Origin: a bacterium
GTDB lineage: Bacteria; Myxococcota_A; Bradymonadia; UBA7976; UBA1532
Assembly (NCBI GenBank): GCA_030427205.1
Contig: JAUHXC010000013.1
Span: 1 to 64,000, forward strand
Length of the DNA stretch: 64,000 bases
Reading direction: 5' to 3'
In this document: positions 1 through 9,433 of the stretch, piece after piece
How the letters are laid out: each line of letters opens with the position of its first letter
Numbering within the stretch: the stretch's first letter is position 1
Program-made: the position numbers and the translations under genes
The notes under the pieces: generated by a model
Seen by the model: the letters and a program-made list of their open reading frames with translations, nothing else
The model's database searches: none
Told to the model about the DNA's origin: nothing

Positions 1-345
1 TGCGCCGGGGCGGGATCTCCGCTCGATGCTCGGGCTCACTGCGTTCGCCGCTGCGCTGCTTCGCAGCGGGCCTACGCCCCGTCGGGTCGAGGGCTTGGCC
101 CCGCTCCGACCCGTGCGGGCCAGCCCGCATGCCTGCGCTGCGCTCGGCGGCTCGCTGGCGCTCGCGTGTTCGTGCATCCGGAGTGGCGCGCTGGGTCCAC
201 TCCCAGCCATGGGTGAGCGCCGCGAGTGGCACAGGGCATGGGCACTCACGTCTCGCGCTGCGCGCTCGAATTGCTTCGGCATACGCCGCCGAGATTCGCG
301 CGCGACGCGAGGAAATCCTGATGTAGAAGATCAGCCGCCCAAGCC
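1..345. other. Non-coding stretch at window edge
   Basis: I see no convincing gene here. Reading frames crossing it have no recognisable domain and look like shadows of GC-rich sequence. There is a perfect 8-bp inverted repeat at 48-55 / 62-69 with a 6-nt loop and no T-run behind it. It could be a transcription-end hairpin for the minus-strand amylase gene that stops at 346, or chance in GC-rich DNA. A gene cut by the left edge cannot be excluded. Confidence 0.4.
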
Positions 346-3318
346 TCAGCCGCGCCGCCGCATGCGCCCCAGACATCCGAGCACGAGCAACCCGGCCAGC
401 GGCCACAGCGGGGTATCACCCGTCGGCGTCGAGACCGTGCAGCCCGTGGCCGCGCCGCCGCCCCCACCGCCCACGCCGGCGTCGCCGTCCTGGCCCGGCT
501 CGGGCTCCTGCCCCGGCTCGGGCTCCATGCCGGGCTCGGGCTCCTGCCCCGGTTCTGGCTCCATGCCGGGCTCGGGCTCCATGCCGGGTTCGGGCTCCAT
601 GCCGGGTTCGGGCTCCATGCCGGGCTCGGGCTCCGGCTCGATGTCCTGACCCACGACCCAGCTCACCTCCGCCCGCGCGCGGTATACGCCGTCGCTGACG
701 ACCAGCGCGAAGTCATGCCGGCCCTCGGGCAGATCGGGCAGGTTGACCGCCACGTCCCGGCTCAGCAGGGCCCCGGCGGCGTCGTACCACGCGTAGTCCA
801 GCGGCGCGCCGTCGGGATCACTCGACGCGCTGCCGTCGAGGGTGACGACCGCCCCGGCCTCCACCATGCCGCCCGGGCCGGCGTCGGCCAATGGGGCGCG
901 GTTCGGCGCGCGGCAGGCGGCCGGCGCGTCGGCTTCGGGCAGCAGCAGCGCCGAGCCGAAGGCCTCGAGGTCGACCGTGACGACGTGCCCGGCGGCGGTG
1001 AGCTGGCCGCCGCCGATGCCATCGACGAGGCGGCTGTCCGCCGGCAGGCCGGTGCGGCGCAGGTCGAGCTCGATGCGGCGGGCGCCGTCGCTGTTGTTGA
1101 TCACCGCGATCGCGACGCCTTGCGGGTCGAACCGGGCGAAGGCATAGGTCGCGTCGATGTTGTGGGTGTGCAGCGTGATGAACGAGCCGGTCTTGAGCGC
1201 CGCGATCTCCCGCCGCAGGCACAGCAGGCTGCGCTGGTACTCGCGGGTCTGCGCCGGCGGGGCGTCGGCGTCGTCGAAGACGTGCCACGGCATCGCCGCC
1301 CGGCCGCGCTCGTTGCTCGCCTGCGCCGGCGGGGCGTCCTCGCCGTGGGCCACCTCGTCGCCGTAGTAGATCATCGGCGCGCCGGGCAGGGCCGCCTGCA
1401 GGAACATACCCAGCCGGTGCTTGCGGTGGTCGCCCGAGACCCGCGAGGCGAAGCGGGCCGAGTCGTGGCTCGACAGCAGGTTCTGGTTGGCGAAGTACAC
1501 CGCCGCCGGATACACCCGCCGCTGCCGGGCCATGTGCTTGTCGAAGGCGTCGATCGGCGTGGCCTGATCGGGGGTCATCGCGCTGAACGCGTCGCGGCAC
1601 TCGGCGGGATCGGCGTGCACGCCCAGGCCGGTGATCAGGCACGACACCGGGGTGCCGAAGTAGTGGTAGTTCATCACCGCGTCGTAGGTGCGCTGGCGGA
1701 ACCAGTCGCCGGCGAGGCCCTCGGTCTCGCTGGCGTCGGTCCAGATCTCGCCGGAGATGTACTTGTCTTCGCCGACCGTCTTCACCGCCTGGCGGAAGCC
1801 CTGCCAGATCGTCGGATCGGTGGCGGTCTTCTGGCAGCGGTCGCCGTCGAACCAGCCGGCGTTGTCGGGCACGTCGAGCCGCCAGCCGTCGAGGCCGCGG
1901 GGCATCATCACGCCGTCGGCGAGCCACTTGCCGGCGAGGCTGCGCCGGGCGACGTCGGGCTCGCCGGCCCGGCTGCCGCCGTAGAGCCAGGTGCGCGGGC
2001 CGCTGTCGGCCTCCTGCGGCGGGCGGTAGTCGATGTCGGGCATGAACTCGAGCCCGGCCCAGCCGCAGGTGTGCGTCGCCGGCTCGCTGTCGTCGCCGTC
2101 CCGATCGACGTCGTAGTCGTCGATACCGACCCAGATCTGGAACCACTCGCTGTAGGGCGAGTCCTGGCAGCCCGACTCCGACGAGGCGAAGAAGACCTCC
2201 CAGGCCCCGCAGGTCTCGGGGTAGGGGTCGACGCCGGTGATGGCGCCGCTGCCGGCGTCGCGGGCGTAGTTCTGCCGCCAGTTGAAGTGCTCGCCGAGGT
2301 CGGAGACGTGGTTGAAGACCCCGTCGACGATGATGCGCAGGTCACGGGCGTGCACCGCCTCGGTGAGCGAGGCGAGGGCGCCGGTGCCGCCGAAGCGCGG
2401 GTCGACGACGTCGTAGGTCATCGTGTCGTACTTGTGGTTGCTCGGCGAGCGGAAGACCGGGTTGAGGTAGACCGCGTCGATGCCGAGGTCGTCGAGGTAG
2501 GTCAGCTTCTGCTCGACGCCCGGCAGGTCGCCGCCGAAGTGATCGCAGGGCCCGCCGTTGGGCAGGATGCTCCAGTCTTCGACGATGGCGCAGGTCTTCC
2601 AGCCGGCGGGCGGCTCGGGCACGACGTAGGGCTCGCACTCGGGCGCGTCGGCGTCGGCCGGGGCGAAGTCGAGGTACCAGAAGCAGTCTTCGGGGTACTG
2701 CCGGTTGTTGGCCGGGGCCCCGTCGAAGAAGCGGTCGGGGAAGATCTGGTAGAACGTCGCGCCCTGGGACCAAGCGGGCGTCGTCAGGCCGAGGTAGATG
2801 CGGAAGTCGAAGAAGCCGCGGTCCTCGTCGCTCATGCCACGCACGGTCCAGTCGTCGTCCGGCGTGCCCGCGTCGTAGTAGTCGGTATCGTCGCCGTCGG
2901 TCACCGCGAAGCGGTAGTACACCTCGCCCGCGGCGGCGGGGATGGCGTCGACGGTGCAGCTCCAGATGTCGAACGGCCCGTCCTGCCGTTCGCGGCGCAT
3001 CGGCACCTCGGCCTGCGCGTCGGCGCCGGCGTAGAACAGCTTGCAGGTGGCCCCGGTGAGGTCGTCGGCCCAGGCGCGCAGGCGCAGGGTCAGCGGGCCG
3101 CCGGCGACCGGCGTGGCCGGCTCGACGAAGGCGGCGGTGGTATCGGCGAAGATGCCGTCCCACTCGACGTCGCCGTCGGGCGCGGCGGCCGAGGCCGATC
3201 CGCCGAGGGCGAGCGTCGCGGCGAGGCAGGCGCCAACGATGCGCCGCACAGCGACGGCCGGGGATGCGCTGCGAAGCACGGGCAGGGGGCGAACGACGGG
3301 CAGGGGCGAGCGGGCCAT
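346..3318 (-). CDS. Secreted GH13 alpha-amylase / neopullulanase-like enzyme with PKD-like domain and MYXO-CTERM-like tail
   Basis: Predicted exported alpha-glucan hydrolase of 990 aa. Start chosen at 3318 because GGAG lies 8 nt upstream and a signal peptide follows (residues 1-46, ending ASAAA). An N-terminal Ig-like/CBM34-type region (about 50-175) precedes the GH13 barrel. Catalytic Asp482 lies in GWRLDVPDN, acid/base Glu524 in SGEIWTD, and Asp619 in SSHDSARF; DGVFNHVS is conserved region I. After a C-terminal beta domain comes a PKD-like segment (APLADAGP...DGSASSDPDG). An EPEPGM repeat linker follows, then Gly-rich sequence, a Cys, a hydrophobic stretch and RMRRRG, the layout of the myxobacterial MYXO-CTERM sorting tail. 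Known GH13 enzymes with this arrangement cleave starch, pullulan or cyclodextrins; the exact substrate is inferred. Surface anchoring through the tail is also inference. Confidence 0.9.
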   Translation of the reverse strand: MARSPLPVVRPLPVLRSASPAVAVRRIVGACLAATLALGGSASAAAPDGDVEWDGIFADTTAAFVEPATPVAGGPLTLRLRAWADDLTGATCKLFYAGADAQAEVPMRRERQDGPFDIWSCTVDAIPAAAGEVYYRFAVTDGDDTDYYDAGTPDDDWTVRGMSDEDRGFFDFRIYLGLTTPAWSQGATFYQIFPDRFFDGAPANNRQYPEDCFWYLDFAPADADAPECEPYVVPEPPAGWKTCAIVEDWSILPNGGPCDHFGGDLPGVEQKLTYLDDLGIDAVYLNPVFRSPSNHKYDTMTYDVVDPRFGGTGALASLTEAVHARDLRIIVDGVFNHVSDLGEHFNWRQNYARDAGSGAITGVDPYPETCGAWEVFFASSESGCQDSPYSEWFQIWVGIDDYDVDRDGDDSEPATHTCGWAGLEFMPDIDYRPPQEADSGPRTWLYGGSRAGEPDVARRSLAGKWLADGVMMPRGLDGWRLDVPDNAGWFDGDRCQKTATDPTIWQGFRQAVKTVGEDKYISGEIWTDASETEGLAGDWFRQRTYDAVMNYHYFGTPVSCLITGLGVHADPAECRDAFSAMTPDQATPIDAFDKHMARQRRVYPAAVYFANQNLLSSHDSARFASRVSGDHRKHRLGMFLQAALPGAPMIYYGDEVAHGEDAPPAQASNERGRAAMPWHVFDDADAPPAQTREYQRSLLCLRREIAALKTGSFITLHTHNIDATYAFARFDPQGVAIAVINNSDGARRIELDLRRTGLPADSRLVDGIGGGQLTAAGHVVTVDLEAFGSALLLPEADAPAACRAPNRAPLADAGPGGMVEAGAVVTLDGSASSDPDGAPLDYAWYDAAGALLSRDVAVNLPDLPEGRHDFALVVSDGVYRARAEVSWVVGQDIEPEPEPGMEPEPGMEPEPGMEPEPGMEPEPGQEPEPGMEPEPGQEPEPGQDGDAGVGGGGGGAATGCTVSTPTGDTPLWPLAGLLVLGCLGRMRRRG
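490..640. repeat. 18-bp-type tandem repeat encoding Glu-Pro-rich linker
   Basis: Repeated units of roughly 18 bp (variants of gggctcgggctccatgcc on the plus strand) encode the alternating PEPGM/PEPGQ linker of the minus-strand amylase. Copies differ by single bases. Such arrays can gain or lose units by slippage and change linker length without breaking the frame. Confidence 0.7.
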
Positions 3319-3574
3319 GGCGCGGTCTCCGTCCGGGTCGAAGATGGCAGGGAAGATAGCGCGGGGCGCCGGTTCGCCACAACCGCGACCGTCGCCGCCC
3401 ATCGCCGAAAACGCAGTATTCGAGCGCGTCGGCGGCCGATCGGCGATCCGTTTCGTATGCAGCGCCCGCTCGATTCGGAGTGAGCGAAGCCGTCAGGAAC
3501 TCACATCCGGGTCACGAATCGAGGGGGCGCGAAGTGCTTGATCGCCGTCGGAGGGTCTGCCAACGTGCCGCACC

Positions 3575-3931
3575 ATGACGACCACCATCTATCAGTACGC
3601 CCGCTGTGGGACCTGCCGGAAGGCGCTGAAGTGGCTCGACGGTCGCGGGGTGACCTACCGGGCCCACGACCTCGTCGGCGCGCCGCTCGACGCCGAGACG
3701 CTCGCCGATCTCTGGCGGCGGTCGGGCAAGCCGCTCAAGGCCTTCTTCAATACGTCGGGCAAGAGCTACCGCGGCGGCGGCTTCAAAGACCGCCTCGGCG
3801 GCATGAGCGACGACGAGAAGCTCGCCGCGCTCGCCGCCGACGGCAAGCTCGTCAAGCGCCCCATCCTCGACGTGGGCGACCGGGTGCTCGTGGGCTTCCG
3901 CGAGCCGGAGTACGTCGACACCTTCGGCTGA
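3575..3931 (+). CDS. ArsC/Spx-family thioredoxin-fold protein
   Basis: 118-aa cytoplasmic protein of the arsenate reductase/Spx/YffB family. The redox motif CGTC (CxxC) sits at about residues 11-14, directly after the first beta strand, and the family signature KRPI appears near residue 94 followed by VGFRE. Length matches the family (110-120 aa). Members include arsenate reductases, transcription modulators that bind RNA polymerase (Spx/MgsR) and uncharacterised reductases. Nothing here tells which, and there are no arsenic genes nearby. GGAGG-like sequence lies rather far (about 19 nt) from the ATG, so initiation may be weak. The gene sits alone between two amylase genes. Confidence 0.85.
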   Translation: MTTTIYQYARCGTCRKALKWLDGRGVTYRAHDLVGAPLDAETLADLWRRSGKPLKAFFNTSGKSYRGGGFKDRLGGMSDDEKLAALAADGKLVKRPILDVGDRVLVGFREPEYVDTFG

Positions 3932-4144
3932 GCCTCGACCGCCGGCCGAGCCCCGCCCTGGCCGGGCCGAGACCCGCGCGCCTCACCGGGTGTGGCACGG
4001 ACAGCCCGGTCGACGCTGCGCCCGCTGTCATCAGCCGTCACTCACCCCTGAAACACGCCGTCTTCTCAGTGGCACGGTCCGTGCTGTACTCTGCGCAGAG
4101 CCCAATTGACTCATGATCGGGTCACGTCTCGCGGAGGTCTCTCG

Positions 4145-6040
4145 ATGCACGGTGTCCGGCCCTTGTCGATCCCGCTCTCTGGCGCGCTGCTCTCAGCGCT
4201 GCTCGTGCTCGCGGCGTGCGCCGATCCGCAGCCGACGCCGCCGCCGGCCACGCCCGATCCGGTGCCGACCAAGGCCCTCGACTTCGCCCAGGGCGCCGAC
4301 CGGGCGATCATCCTGCAGGGCTTCCATTGGGGCTCGCATCGGGGCGACTGGTGGCAGGTGGTCGCCGATCGCGCGCCGGCCATCGGCGCGGCGGGCTTCG
4401 ACATGGTCTGGCTGCCCCCGTCGTCGCGCAGCGCCGAGGCGGCGCCCCAGGGCTATCTGCCCAACGAGCTGTATACCCAGCGCGGCGCGTATGGCGACGA
4501 GGCCGCGCTGCGCGGGGCCATCGAGGCGCTGCACCGCGAAGGGCTGTGGGTGCTGGCCGACATCGTCATCAACCACCGGGTCGGCACCTACGACTGGGGT
4601 GACTTCGTGCTGCCCGCGTGGGGCCCCGAGGCGGTCTGCGGCGACGACGAGTGGCCCCAGAGCCGGGGCAACCGCGATACGGGCGCCGGCTACCACGCCG
4701 CGCGGGATGTCGATCACACCCAGGACTGGGTCCGGGCGAGCCTCGTCGACTGGATGACCTGGCTGCGGCAGGACATCGGCTACGACGGCTGGCGCTTCGA
4801 CTACGTCAAGGGCTACGGCGCCGGCTTCGTGGGCGAGTACGTGCAGGCGACGCGGCCGACCTTCGCCGTCGGCGAGTGGTGGACCGACCTCGACCTCGAC
4901 GACCCCGACGCGCATCGCCAGCAGCTGATGAACTGGATCGACGGCACCGGCGCCAACGCGGCGGCGTTCGACTTCACCACCAAGGGCCTGCTGCAGCAGG
5001 CGGTGGCCTATGGCGAGTACTGGCGGCTGCGCGACGGCGCGGGGCGCCCGGCGGGGGCCATCGGCTGGTGGCCGAGCCACTCGGTCACGTTCATCGACAA
5101 CCACGACACCGGCCCCAGCCCCGATGAGAGCCAGGATCACTGGCCCTTCCCCGCGGCGGAGGTGATGCAGGGCTATGCCTACATCCTGACCCACCCCGGC
5201 GTGCCGACGGTCTACTGGGTGCACTTCATGGACTGGGGGCTCGGCGGCCCGATCGGCGAGCTGATGGCGGTGCGCAAGCACATGGGCCTGCACGCCGAGA
5301 GCGCTGTGCGCATCGTCGAGGCCGACGGCGCGCGCTACGCGGCGGTGATCGACGAGCGGGTGGCGGTGAAGATCGGCCCGGGCGGCTGGCAGCCGGGCGG
5401 CGGCTGGCAGCTCGCGGCGTCGGGTCGCAACTACGCGGTGTGGACGGTCGAGGCGCCAGAGCCGGAGCCGGAGCCGGAGCCCGAGCCCGTCGTGGAGCCG
5501 GAGCCCGAGCCCAGCGACACCGAGCCGGTGCGCACGGTGATCTACATCCGCAAGGAGACCGCGCCGGGGCAGGACATCTACATCCGCGGCGGCCACGACC
5601 TCGATCTCGTCACCGCGGGGCACTACCCGGCCGCCGACGAGCCCATCACCTGGCTCAACACCCTCAACGGCACCACCCGCGACCTCAAGGCGGGCGATGA
5701 CACCCTCGACTGGGGCACCGACTCCGCGCTGGACTGGACCACCGATACCTGGCCTGCCGAGTGGGGCGCCGAGCCACGCTATGCCATCGATGGCTATGGC
5801 ACCGACCCGGAGAATCGCTTCGGGCGACACTATTGGAAGTTCGACGTGGCCATGCCCGGCCGGGTGGGGGACTGGTTCGAGTTCAAGGCCTTCCTGCGCG
5901 AAGGCGACCGCGTCGAGTGGGAGCCCGACATCGACCAACAGGGCACGCCCTTCGAGTCGCGCAATCACTGGGCGCGCAAAGGCATGATCACCGTCGTCGA
6001 CTTCGGCGGCGATGGCGTGCGGCATATCCCGCTCGACTGA
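4145..6040 (+). CDS. GH13 alpha-amylase lipoprotein with C-terminal beta-sandwich domain
   Basis: 631-aa predicted lipoprotein alpha-amylase. The ATG at 4145 is preferred over one at 4106: GGAGG lies 7 nt upstream and the next residues form a lipoprotein signal (LVLAAC, Cys25). The catalytic barrel spans about 50-430 and resembles plant/archaeal-type amylases: LADIVINHR, GWRFDYVKGYG (nucleophile Asp219), VGEWW (Glu244), FIDNHD (Asp321). An EPEPEP linker (about 436-460) leads to a roughly 165-aa C-terminal domain (PVRTVIYIRKE onward), Trp/Asp-rich and probably carbohydrate-binding; I cannot assign its family. It is codirectional with the epimerase-like and third amylase genes, 28 nt before the former. 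TGTACTCT at about 4083-4091 may be a -10 region. Confidence 0.9.
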   Translation: MHGVRPLSIPLSGALLSALLVLAACADPQPTPPPATPDPVPTKALDFAQGADRAIILQGFHWGSHRGDWWQVVADRAPAIGAAGFDMVWLPPSSRSAEAAPQGYLPNELYTQRGAYGDEAALRGAIEALHREGLWVLADIVINHRVGTYDWGDFVLPAWGPEAVCGDDEWPQSRGNRDTGAGYHAARDVDHTQDWVRASLVDWMTWLRQDIGYDGWRFDYVKGYGAGFVGEYVQATRPTFAVGEWWTDLDLDDPDAHRQQLMNWIDGTGANAAAFDFTTKGLLQQAVAYGEYWRLRDGAGRPAGAIGWWPSHSVTFIDNHDTGPSPDESQDHWPFPAAEVMQGYAYILTHPGVPTVYWVHFMDWGLGGPIGELMAVRKHMGLHAESAVRIVEADGARYAAVIDERVAVKIGPGGWQPGGGWQLAASGRNYAVWTVEAPEPEPEPEPEPVVEPEPEPSDTEPVRTVIYIRKETAPGQDIYIRGGHDLDLVTAGHYPAADEPITWLNTLNGTTRDLKAGDDTLDWGTDSALDWTTDTWPAEWGAEPRYAIDGYGTDPENRFGRHYWKFDVAMPGRVGDWFEFKAFLREGDRVEWEPDIDQQGTPFESRNHWARKGMITVVDFGGDGVRHIPLD

Positions 6041-6068
6041 ATCGCGCCGACCGGCGCGCGGAGATCCC

Positions 6069-7631
6069 ATGATGCTCGCTCTGTCCCGATTGCGGTGGGG
6101 GCTTCTCACTGCGCTCTTTCTCTCCGCTGTAGCCGGCTGCGACGATGGACCCGCCGCCGCGCTCGACATGGCGCCGCCCGACGCGGCGTCGAGCGACATG
6201 GCGCCGGTCACCGATGCAACGCCCGACGTGGCGGCGCCACAGTGGCAGCCGGCGCCGCCCGAAGAGACCCCCGCGGCGTTGCAGGGCGACACCTGGAAGA
6301 GCCACTTCGTCGATGACATCCTGCCCTATTGGTCGATGCCTGCCGCGCTGGGCGAGCCGCTGGGCAACTACCCGACCCATCGCGACATGGACGGCGGCAT
6401 CCGCCCGCCCGACCAGCGGCGGCCGCGCATGCTCGGGCGGCAGATCTACACCTACAGCATGGGCTACGCCCTCACCGGCGACCCGCAGCTGCTCGAATGG
6501 GCCGCGGCGGGCGTCGACTGGATGCTCGAGCGCGCCCGCGACGTCGACAACGGCGGCTGGTATCCGCTGCTCGACGCCGCGGGCGAAGGCATCGGCGGGG
6601 CCAAGACCGCGCAGGACACCGCCTACGCGGTCATGGGGCTGGCGGCGTGGTTCTTCGTCACCCGCGATCCGCGGGCCGAGGCGGCGCTGCTCGAGACCCG
6701 CGATCTCTTGTTCGATGCCTTCTACGACAGCGATACGGGGCGGCTGGTGGATGGCTTGAGCGCCGATCTGCAGAGCCGCTTCGACGTCGAGGGTGACGGC
6801 GGCTGGGAGTTGGTGGCGCAGCTCGATCCGATCAACGCCTTCATGCTGCTGGTGCAGCCGGTGCTGAGTGATGCCGCACGCCGGCAGCAGTTCCTCGATG
6901 ACATGCTGGGCCTTGGCGATGTCATGGTCGAACACTTCTGGGCCGATGGCATCTTCTGGGGCGTGCACGATCGGCAAGGGCAGTATCGCACCCGCCACGT
7001 CGACTTCGGCCACACCCTCAAGACCTATTGGATGCTCTACATGCTCGCTCGGCGGGCGCCGCGGGCCGACTGGCACGGGCTGATCGAAGAGCACGGCGTC
7101 GAGTGGCTCGGGCGCGCGTTCGACAGTGACAACGGCCGCTGGGCCAAGCGCCCGATCTCCGCCGACGCGGTGGAGTATGGCTCCGATTGGTGGATCTACG
7201 CCGAGGCCGATCAATTCGCCGCGAGCCTGTCCATGGTGGGTCTGGCCGATGAGGTCGATCTGGCGGCGACCGCCGGCAACTGGATCGCCGACTACGTCGA
7301 TCCGCAGCCGCCGGGCGGCATCATCCCGGGCATCGGCCGGGCGGGGCAGCCGGCGTTCGGCTGGCCGCGCAGCGATACGGCCAAGTGCAACCAGTGGAAG
7401 AACGGCTACCACGCCACCGAGCACGCCCTGGTGCTGTACCTACACGGCCGCGACCGCGAGGGGCTGCCGGCGACGATGCACTTCGCCGTGCCCGATGACA
7501 CCGTCGAGACGTTCGCGGCGCGGCCCTATCTCTACGGGGGCACGGAGGTCGACCGGCGCACGGGTGAGGCCCACGACGTCGGCGGGCGCACGCTGCGCGC
7601 CGTGGCGGTGGACTTCGTCGATATCTACTGA
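6069..7631 (+). CDS. AGE-family (N-acylglucosamine 2-epimerase-like) lipoprotein
   Basis: About 520 aa, exported as a lipoprotein (LSAVAGC lipobox). Start set at one of two adjacent ATGs (6069 or 6072) behind GGAG. After a Pro/Asp/Ala linker, the body resembles the (alpha/alpha)6-barrel AGE superfamily (GlcNAc 2-epimerase, cellobiose 2-epimerase, mannose isomerase). Visible marks are the repeated Trp/aromatic helices, NGGWYPLLD, AQDTAYAVMGLAAWF, and the VDFGHTLKTYWMLYMLARR segment with its conserved His. AGE enzymes are normally cytoplasmic, so an exported copy between two amylases suggests action on oligosaccharides released outside the cell, or a lyase/hydrolase activity on the same fold. 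Substrate unknown. Confidence 0.75.
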   Translation: MMLALSRLRWGLLTALFLSAVAGCDDGPAAALDMAPPDAASSDMAPVTDATPDVAAPQWQPAPPEETPAALQGDTWKSHFVDDILPYWSMPAALGEPLGNYPTHRDMDGGIRPPDQRRPRMLGRQIYTYSMGYALTGDPQLLEWAAAGVDWMLERARDVDNGGWYPLLDAAGEGIGGAKTAQDTAYAVMGLAAWFFVTRDPRAEAALLETRDLLFDAFYDSDTGRLVDGLSADLQSRFDVEGDGGWELVAQLDPINAFMLLVQPVLSDAARRQQFLDDMLGLGDVMVEHFWADGIFWGVHDRQGQYRTRHVDFGHTLKTYWMLYMLARRAPRADWHGLIEEHGVEWLGRAFDSDNGRWAKRPISADAVEYGSDWWIYAEADQFAASLSMVGLADEVDLAATAGNWIADYVDPQPPGGIIPGIGRAGQPAFGWPRSDTAKCNQWKNGYHATEHALVLYLHGRDREGLPATMHFAVPDDTVETFAARPYLYGGTEVDRRTGEAHDVGGRTLRAVAVDFVDIY

Positions 7632-7693
7632 TTGAGTGCCCGTGGGGCCGCTGCCCGGCGTTTGCCCCGCCGCTCACGCCGCCAGGAGGCCCG

Positions 7694-9424
7694 ATGCTCG
7701 CCCTCTCCGCCGTCTTCTTCGTCCTGCCTCTGCTGACGATCACCCCGCCGATGTTCGCGTCGGTGGCCCCGGTCGCGGCGCTGGCCACGCCGGCGCTGGC
7801 GCTGAAGGCCGCGCCCGGTGCCGCTCAGCCCGGTGCCGCTCAGCCCGGTGCCGCTCAGCCCGCGGCCGCTCAGCCCGCCGTTGTGCCGCCGACCGAGGCG
7901 GGGTGGTGGCGCGATGACGTTGTCTACCAGATCTTCGTGCGCAGCTTCGCCGACAGCGATGGCGACGGCATCGGCGACTTCCCCGGCCTGACCGCCCGGC
8001 TGGACTACCTCAACGACGGCGACCCGAAGACCGATACCGACCTGGGCGTCGACGCCATCTGGTTGATGCCGATCCACGCCTCGCCGAGCTATCACGGCTA
8101 CGACGTCGTCGACTATCGCTCGATCAACCCCGACTACGGCACGATGCAGGACTTCGATCGCTTCCTCGCCGCGGCGAACCAGCGCGGCATCCGGGTGATC
8201 ATCGACTTCGTGATGAACCACTCGGCCAAGGACCATCCGTGGTTCCAGGACGCGATGAAGGGCCCCGAATCGCCGCACCGCAGCCGCTACCTCTGGCGTG
8301 ACAGCGACCCCGGCTGGACCCAGCCCTGGGGCAAGAACGCGGTGTGGCACAAGACCGGCAGCGGCTATTACTACGGCCTCTTCTGGGGCGGCATGCCCGA
8401 TCTGAACCTGGGCGATCCGGCGGTGAAGGCCGATCTGCTCGCGGCGATGCGCTTCTGGCTCGATCGCGGCGTGGCCGGCTTCCGGCTCGATGCCATCCGT
8501 CACCTGTTCGAGAGCCCCGACGGCACGCTGGTCGACCTGCCCGAGAGCCACGCCTTCTTGCGGTCCGTGCGGGCCGAGCTGACCCGAACCCACCCCCACG
8601 TGCTGCTCGTCGGCGAGGCGTGGACCGATACCGAGACCGTCGCCACCTACTATGGCAAGGGCGACGAGCTGCACCTCGCCTTCGGCTTCCAGACCGCCGG
8701 CTCGATGATCGAAGCCGCCCGCGACGGCGTGCGCTCGACCTTCAACCAGGCCCAGACGACGGCCAAGGCCTTCGCCGACCGCAACTTCGAGGCGCCCTTC
8801 CTCGCCAACCACGACATGCCGCGCACGATGCGCCAGCTCGGCGGCGACGCGGCGGCGATGCGGGTGGCGGCAGCGATGCTCTTCGCGCAGCCGGGCACGC
8901 CCTTCGTCTACTACGGTGAAGAGATCGGCATGCAGGGCGGGCCGAGCGGCAAGGACGAAGACAAGCGCACGCCGATGCGCTGGCGATTCGAAGGCGGGCA
9001 CGGCGCCGGGCCCGGGTTCACAACCGCCGCGAAGCCGTGGCACGACGCGCCGGAGGCGATGGGCGTGAGCGTCGCCGACCAGCGGGGCAAGGCCGGCACG
9101 CTGTGGACGCTCTACCGGGATCTCATCGCGCTGCGTCGCGCCCACCCCGCGCTCGCTGACGGCGCCGCCGAGCAGCCGCAGTCGAGCGGCGGCGGGCGGG
9201 GCTTCACGACGCTGCTGCGCACCGAGAACGGCGGCGGCGGTCAGCGGGTGCTGGCGATCTACAACGTGCACACCGACCCGTCGACGGCGGCCACCGTGAA
9301 GGTCGCCGGCGCGCCGACGGTGCTGATGAGCGAGGGGCTCGACGGCGCGATCGCCCGCGAGGGCGACGGGCTGAAGATCCCGCCGCTCGCGCCGCGGGGC
9401 TTCGCCTTCGTGCGGCTGGACTGA
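7694..9424 (+). CDS. Secreted GH13 alpha-glucosidase/oligosaccharide hydrolase-like enzyme
   Basis: 576 aa with a strong RBS (AGGAGG 4 nt before ATG) and a Sec signal peptide (about 1-37). An AAQPG repeat linker follows (about 42-60). The barrel starts WWRDDVVYQIFVRSF with a calcium-type loop DSDGDGIGD. Catalytic residues: Asp266 in GFRLDAIRH, Glu308 in LLVGEAW, Asp374 in FLANHDMPR. The loop and VMNHS motifs resemble the oligo-1,6-glucosidase / neopullulanase-like branch of GH13, acting on short maltooligosaccharides. A C-terminal beta domain ends at about residue 576. With the genes at 346-3318 and 4145-6040 it gives three distinct GH13 subtypes, consistent with stepwise extracellular starch breakdown. 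Convergent with the gene ending at 9434. Confidence 0.9.
   Translation: MLALSAVFFVLPLLTITPPMFASVAPVAALATPALALKAAPGAAQPGAAQPGAAQPAAAQPAVVPPTEAGWWRDDVVYQIFVRSFADSDGDGIGDFPGLTARLDYLNDGDPKTDTDLGVDAIWLMPIHASPSYHGYDVVDYRSINPDYGTMQDFDRFLAAANQRGIRVIIDFVMNHSAKDHPWFQDAMKGPESPHRSRYLWRDSDPGWTQPWGKNAVWHKTGSGYYYGLFWGGMPDLNLGDPAVKADLLAAMRFWLDRGVAGFRLDAIRHLFESPDGTLVDLPESHAFLRSVRAELTRTHPHVLLVGEAWTDTETVATYYGKGDELHLAFGFQTAGSMIEAARDGVRSTFNQAQTTAKAFADRNFEAPFLANHDMPRTMRQLGGDAAAMRVAAAMLFAQPGTPFVYYGEEIGMQGGPSGKDEDKRTPMRWRFEGGHGAGPGFTTAAKPWHDAPEAMGVSVADQRGKAGTLWTLYRDLIALRRAHPALADGAAEQPQSSGGGRGFTTLLRTENGGGGQRVLAIYNVHTDPSTAATVKVAGAPTVLMSEGLDGAIAREGDGLKIPPLAPRGFAFVRLD
7814..7873 (+). repeat. Four tandem 15-bp repeats
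   Basis: Unit cccggtgccgctcag occurs three times exactly (7814-7858) followed by a variant copy (7859-7873). It encodes the PGAAQ linker of the amylase at 7694-9424. Copy number can change in frame. Confidence 0.85.
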
Positions 9425-9433
9425 CAGCGGGCG

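Noticed and set aside
715..3483. Long plus-strand open frame opposite the amylase gene
   Set aside because: Val/Arg/Gly-rich composition with no domain; it is the antisense shadow of the GH13 gene, which has catalytic motifs and an RBS.
3538..4116. Plus-strand frame overlapping the ArsC/Spx-like gene
   Set aside because: Arg-rich and motif-free, while the overlapping frame has the CxxC and KRPI signatures.
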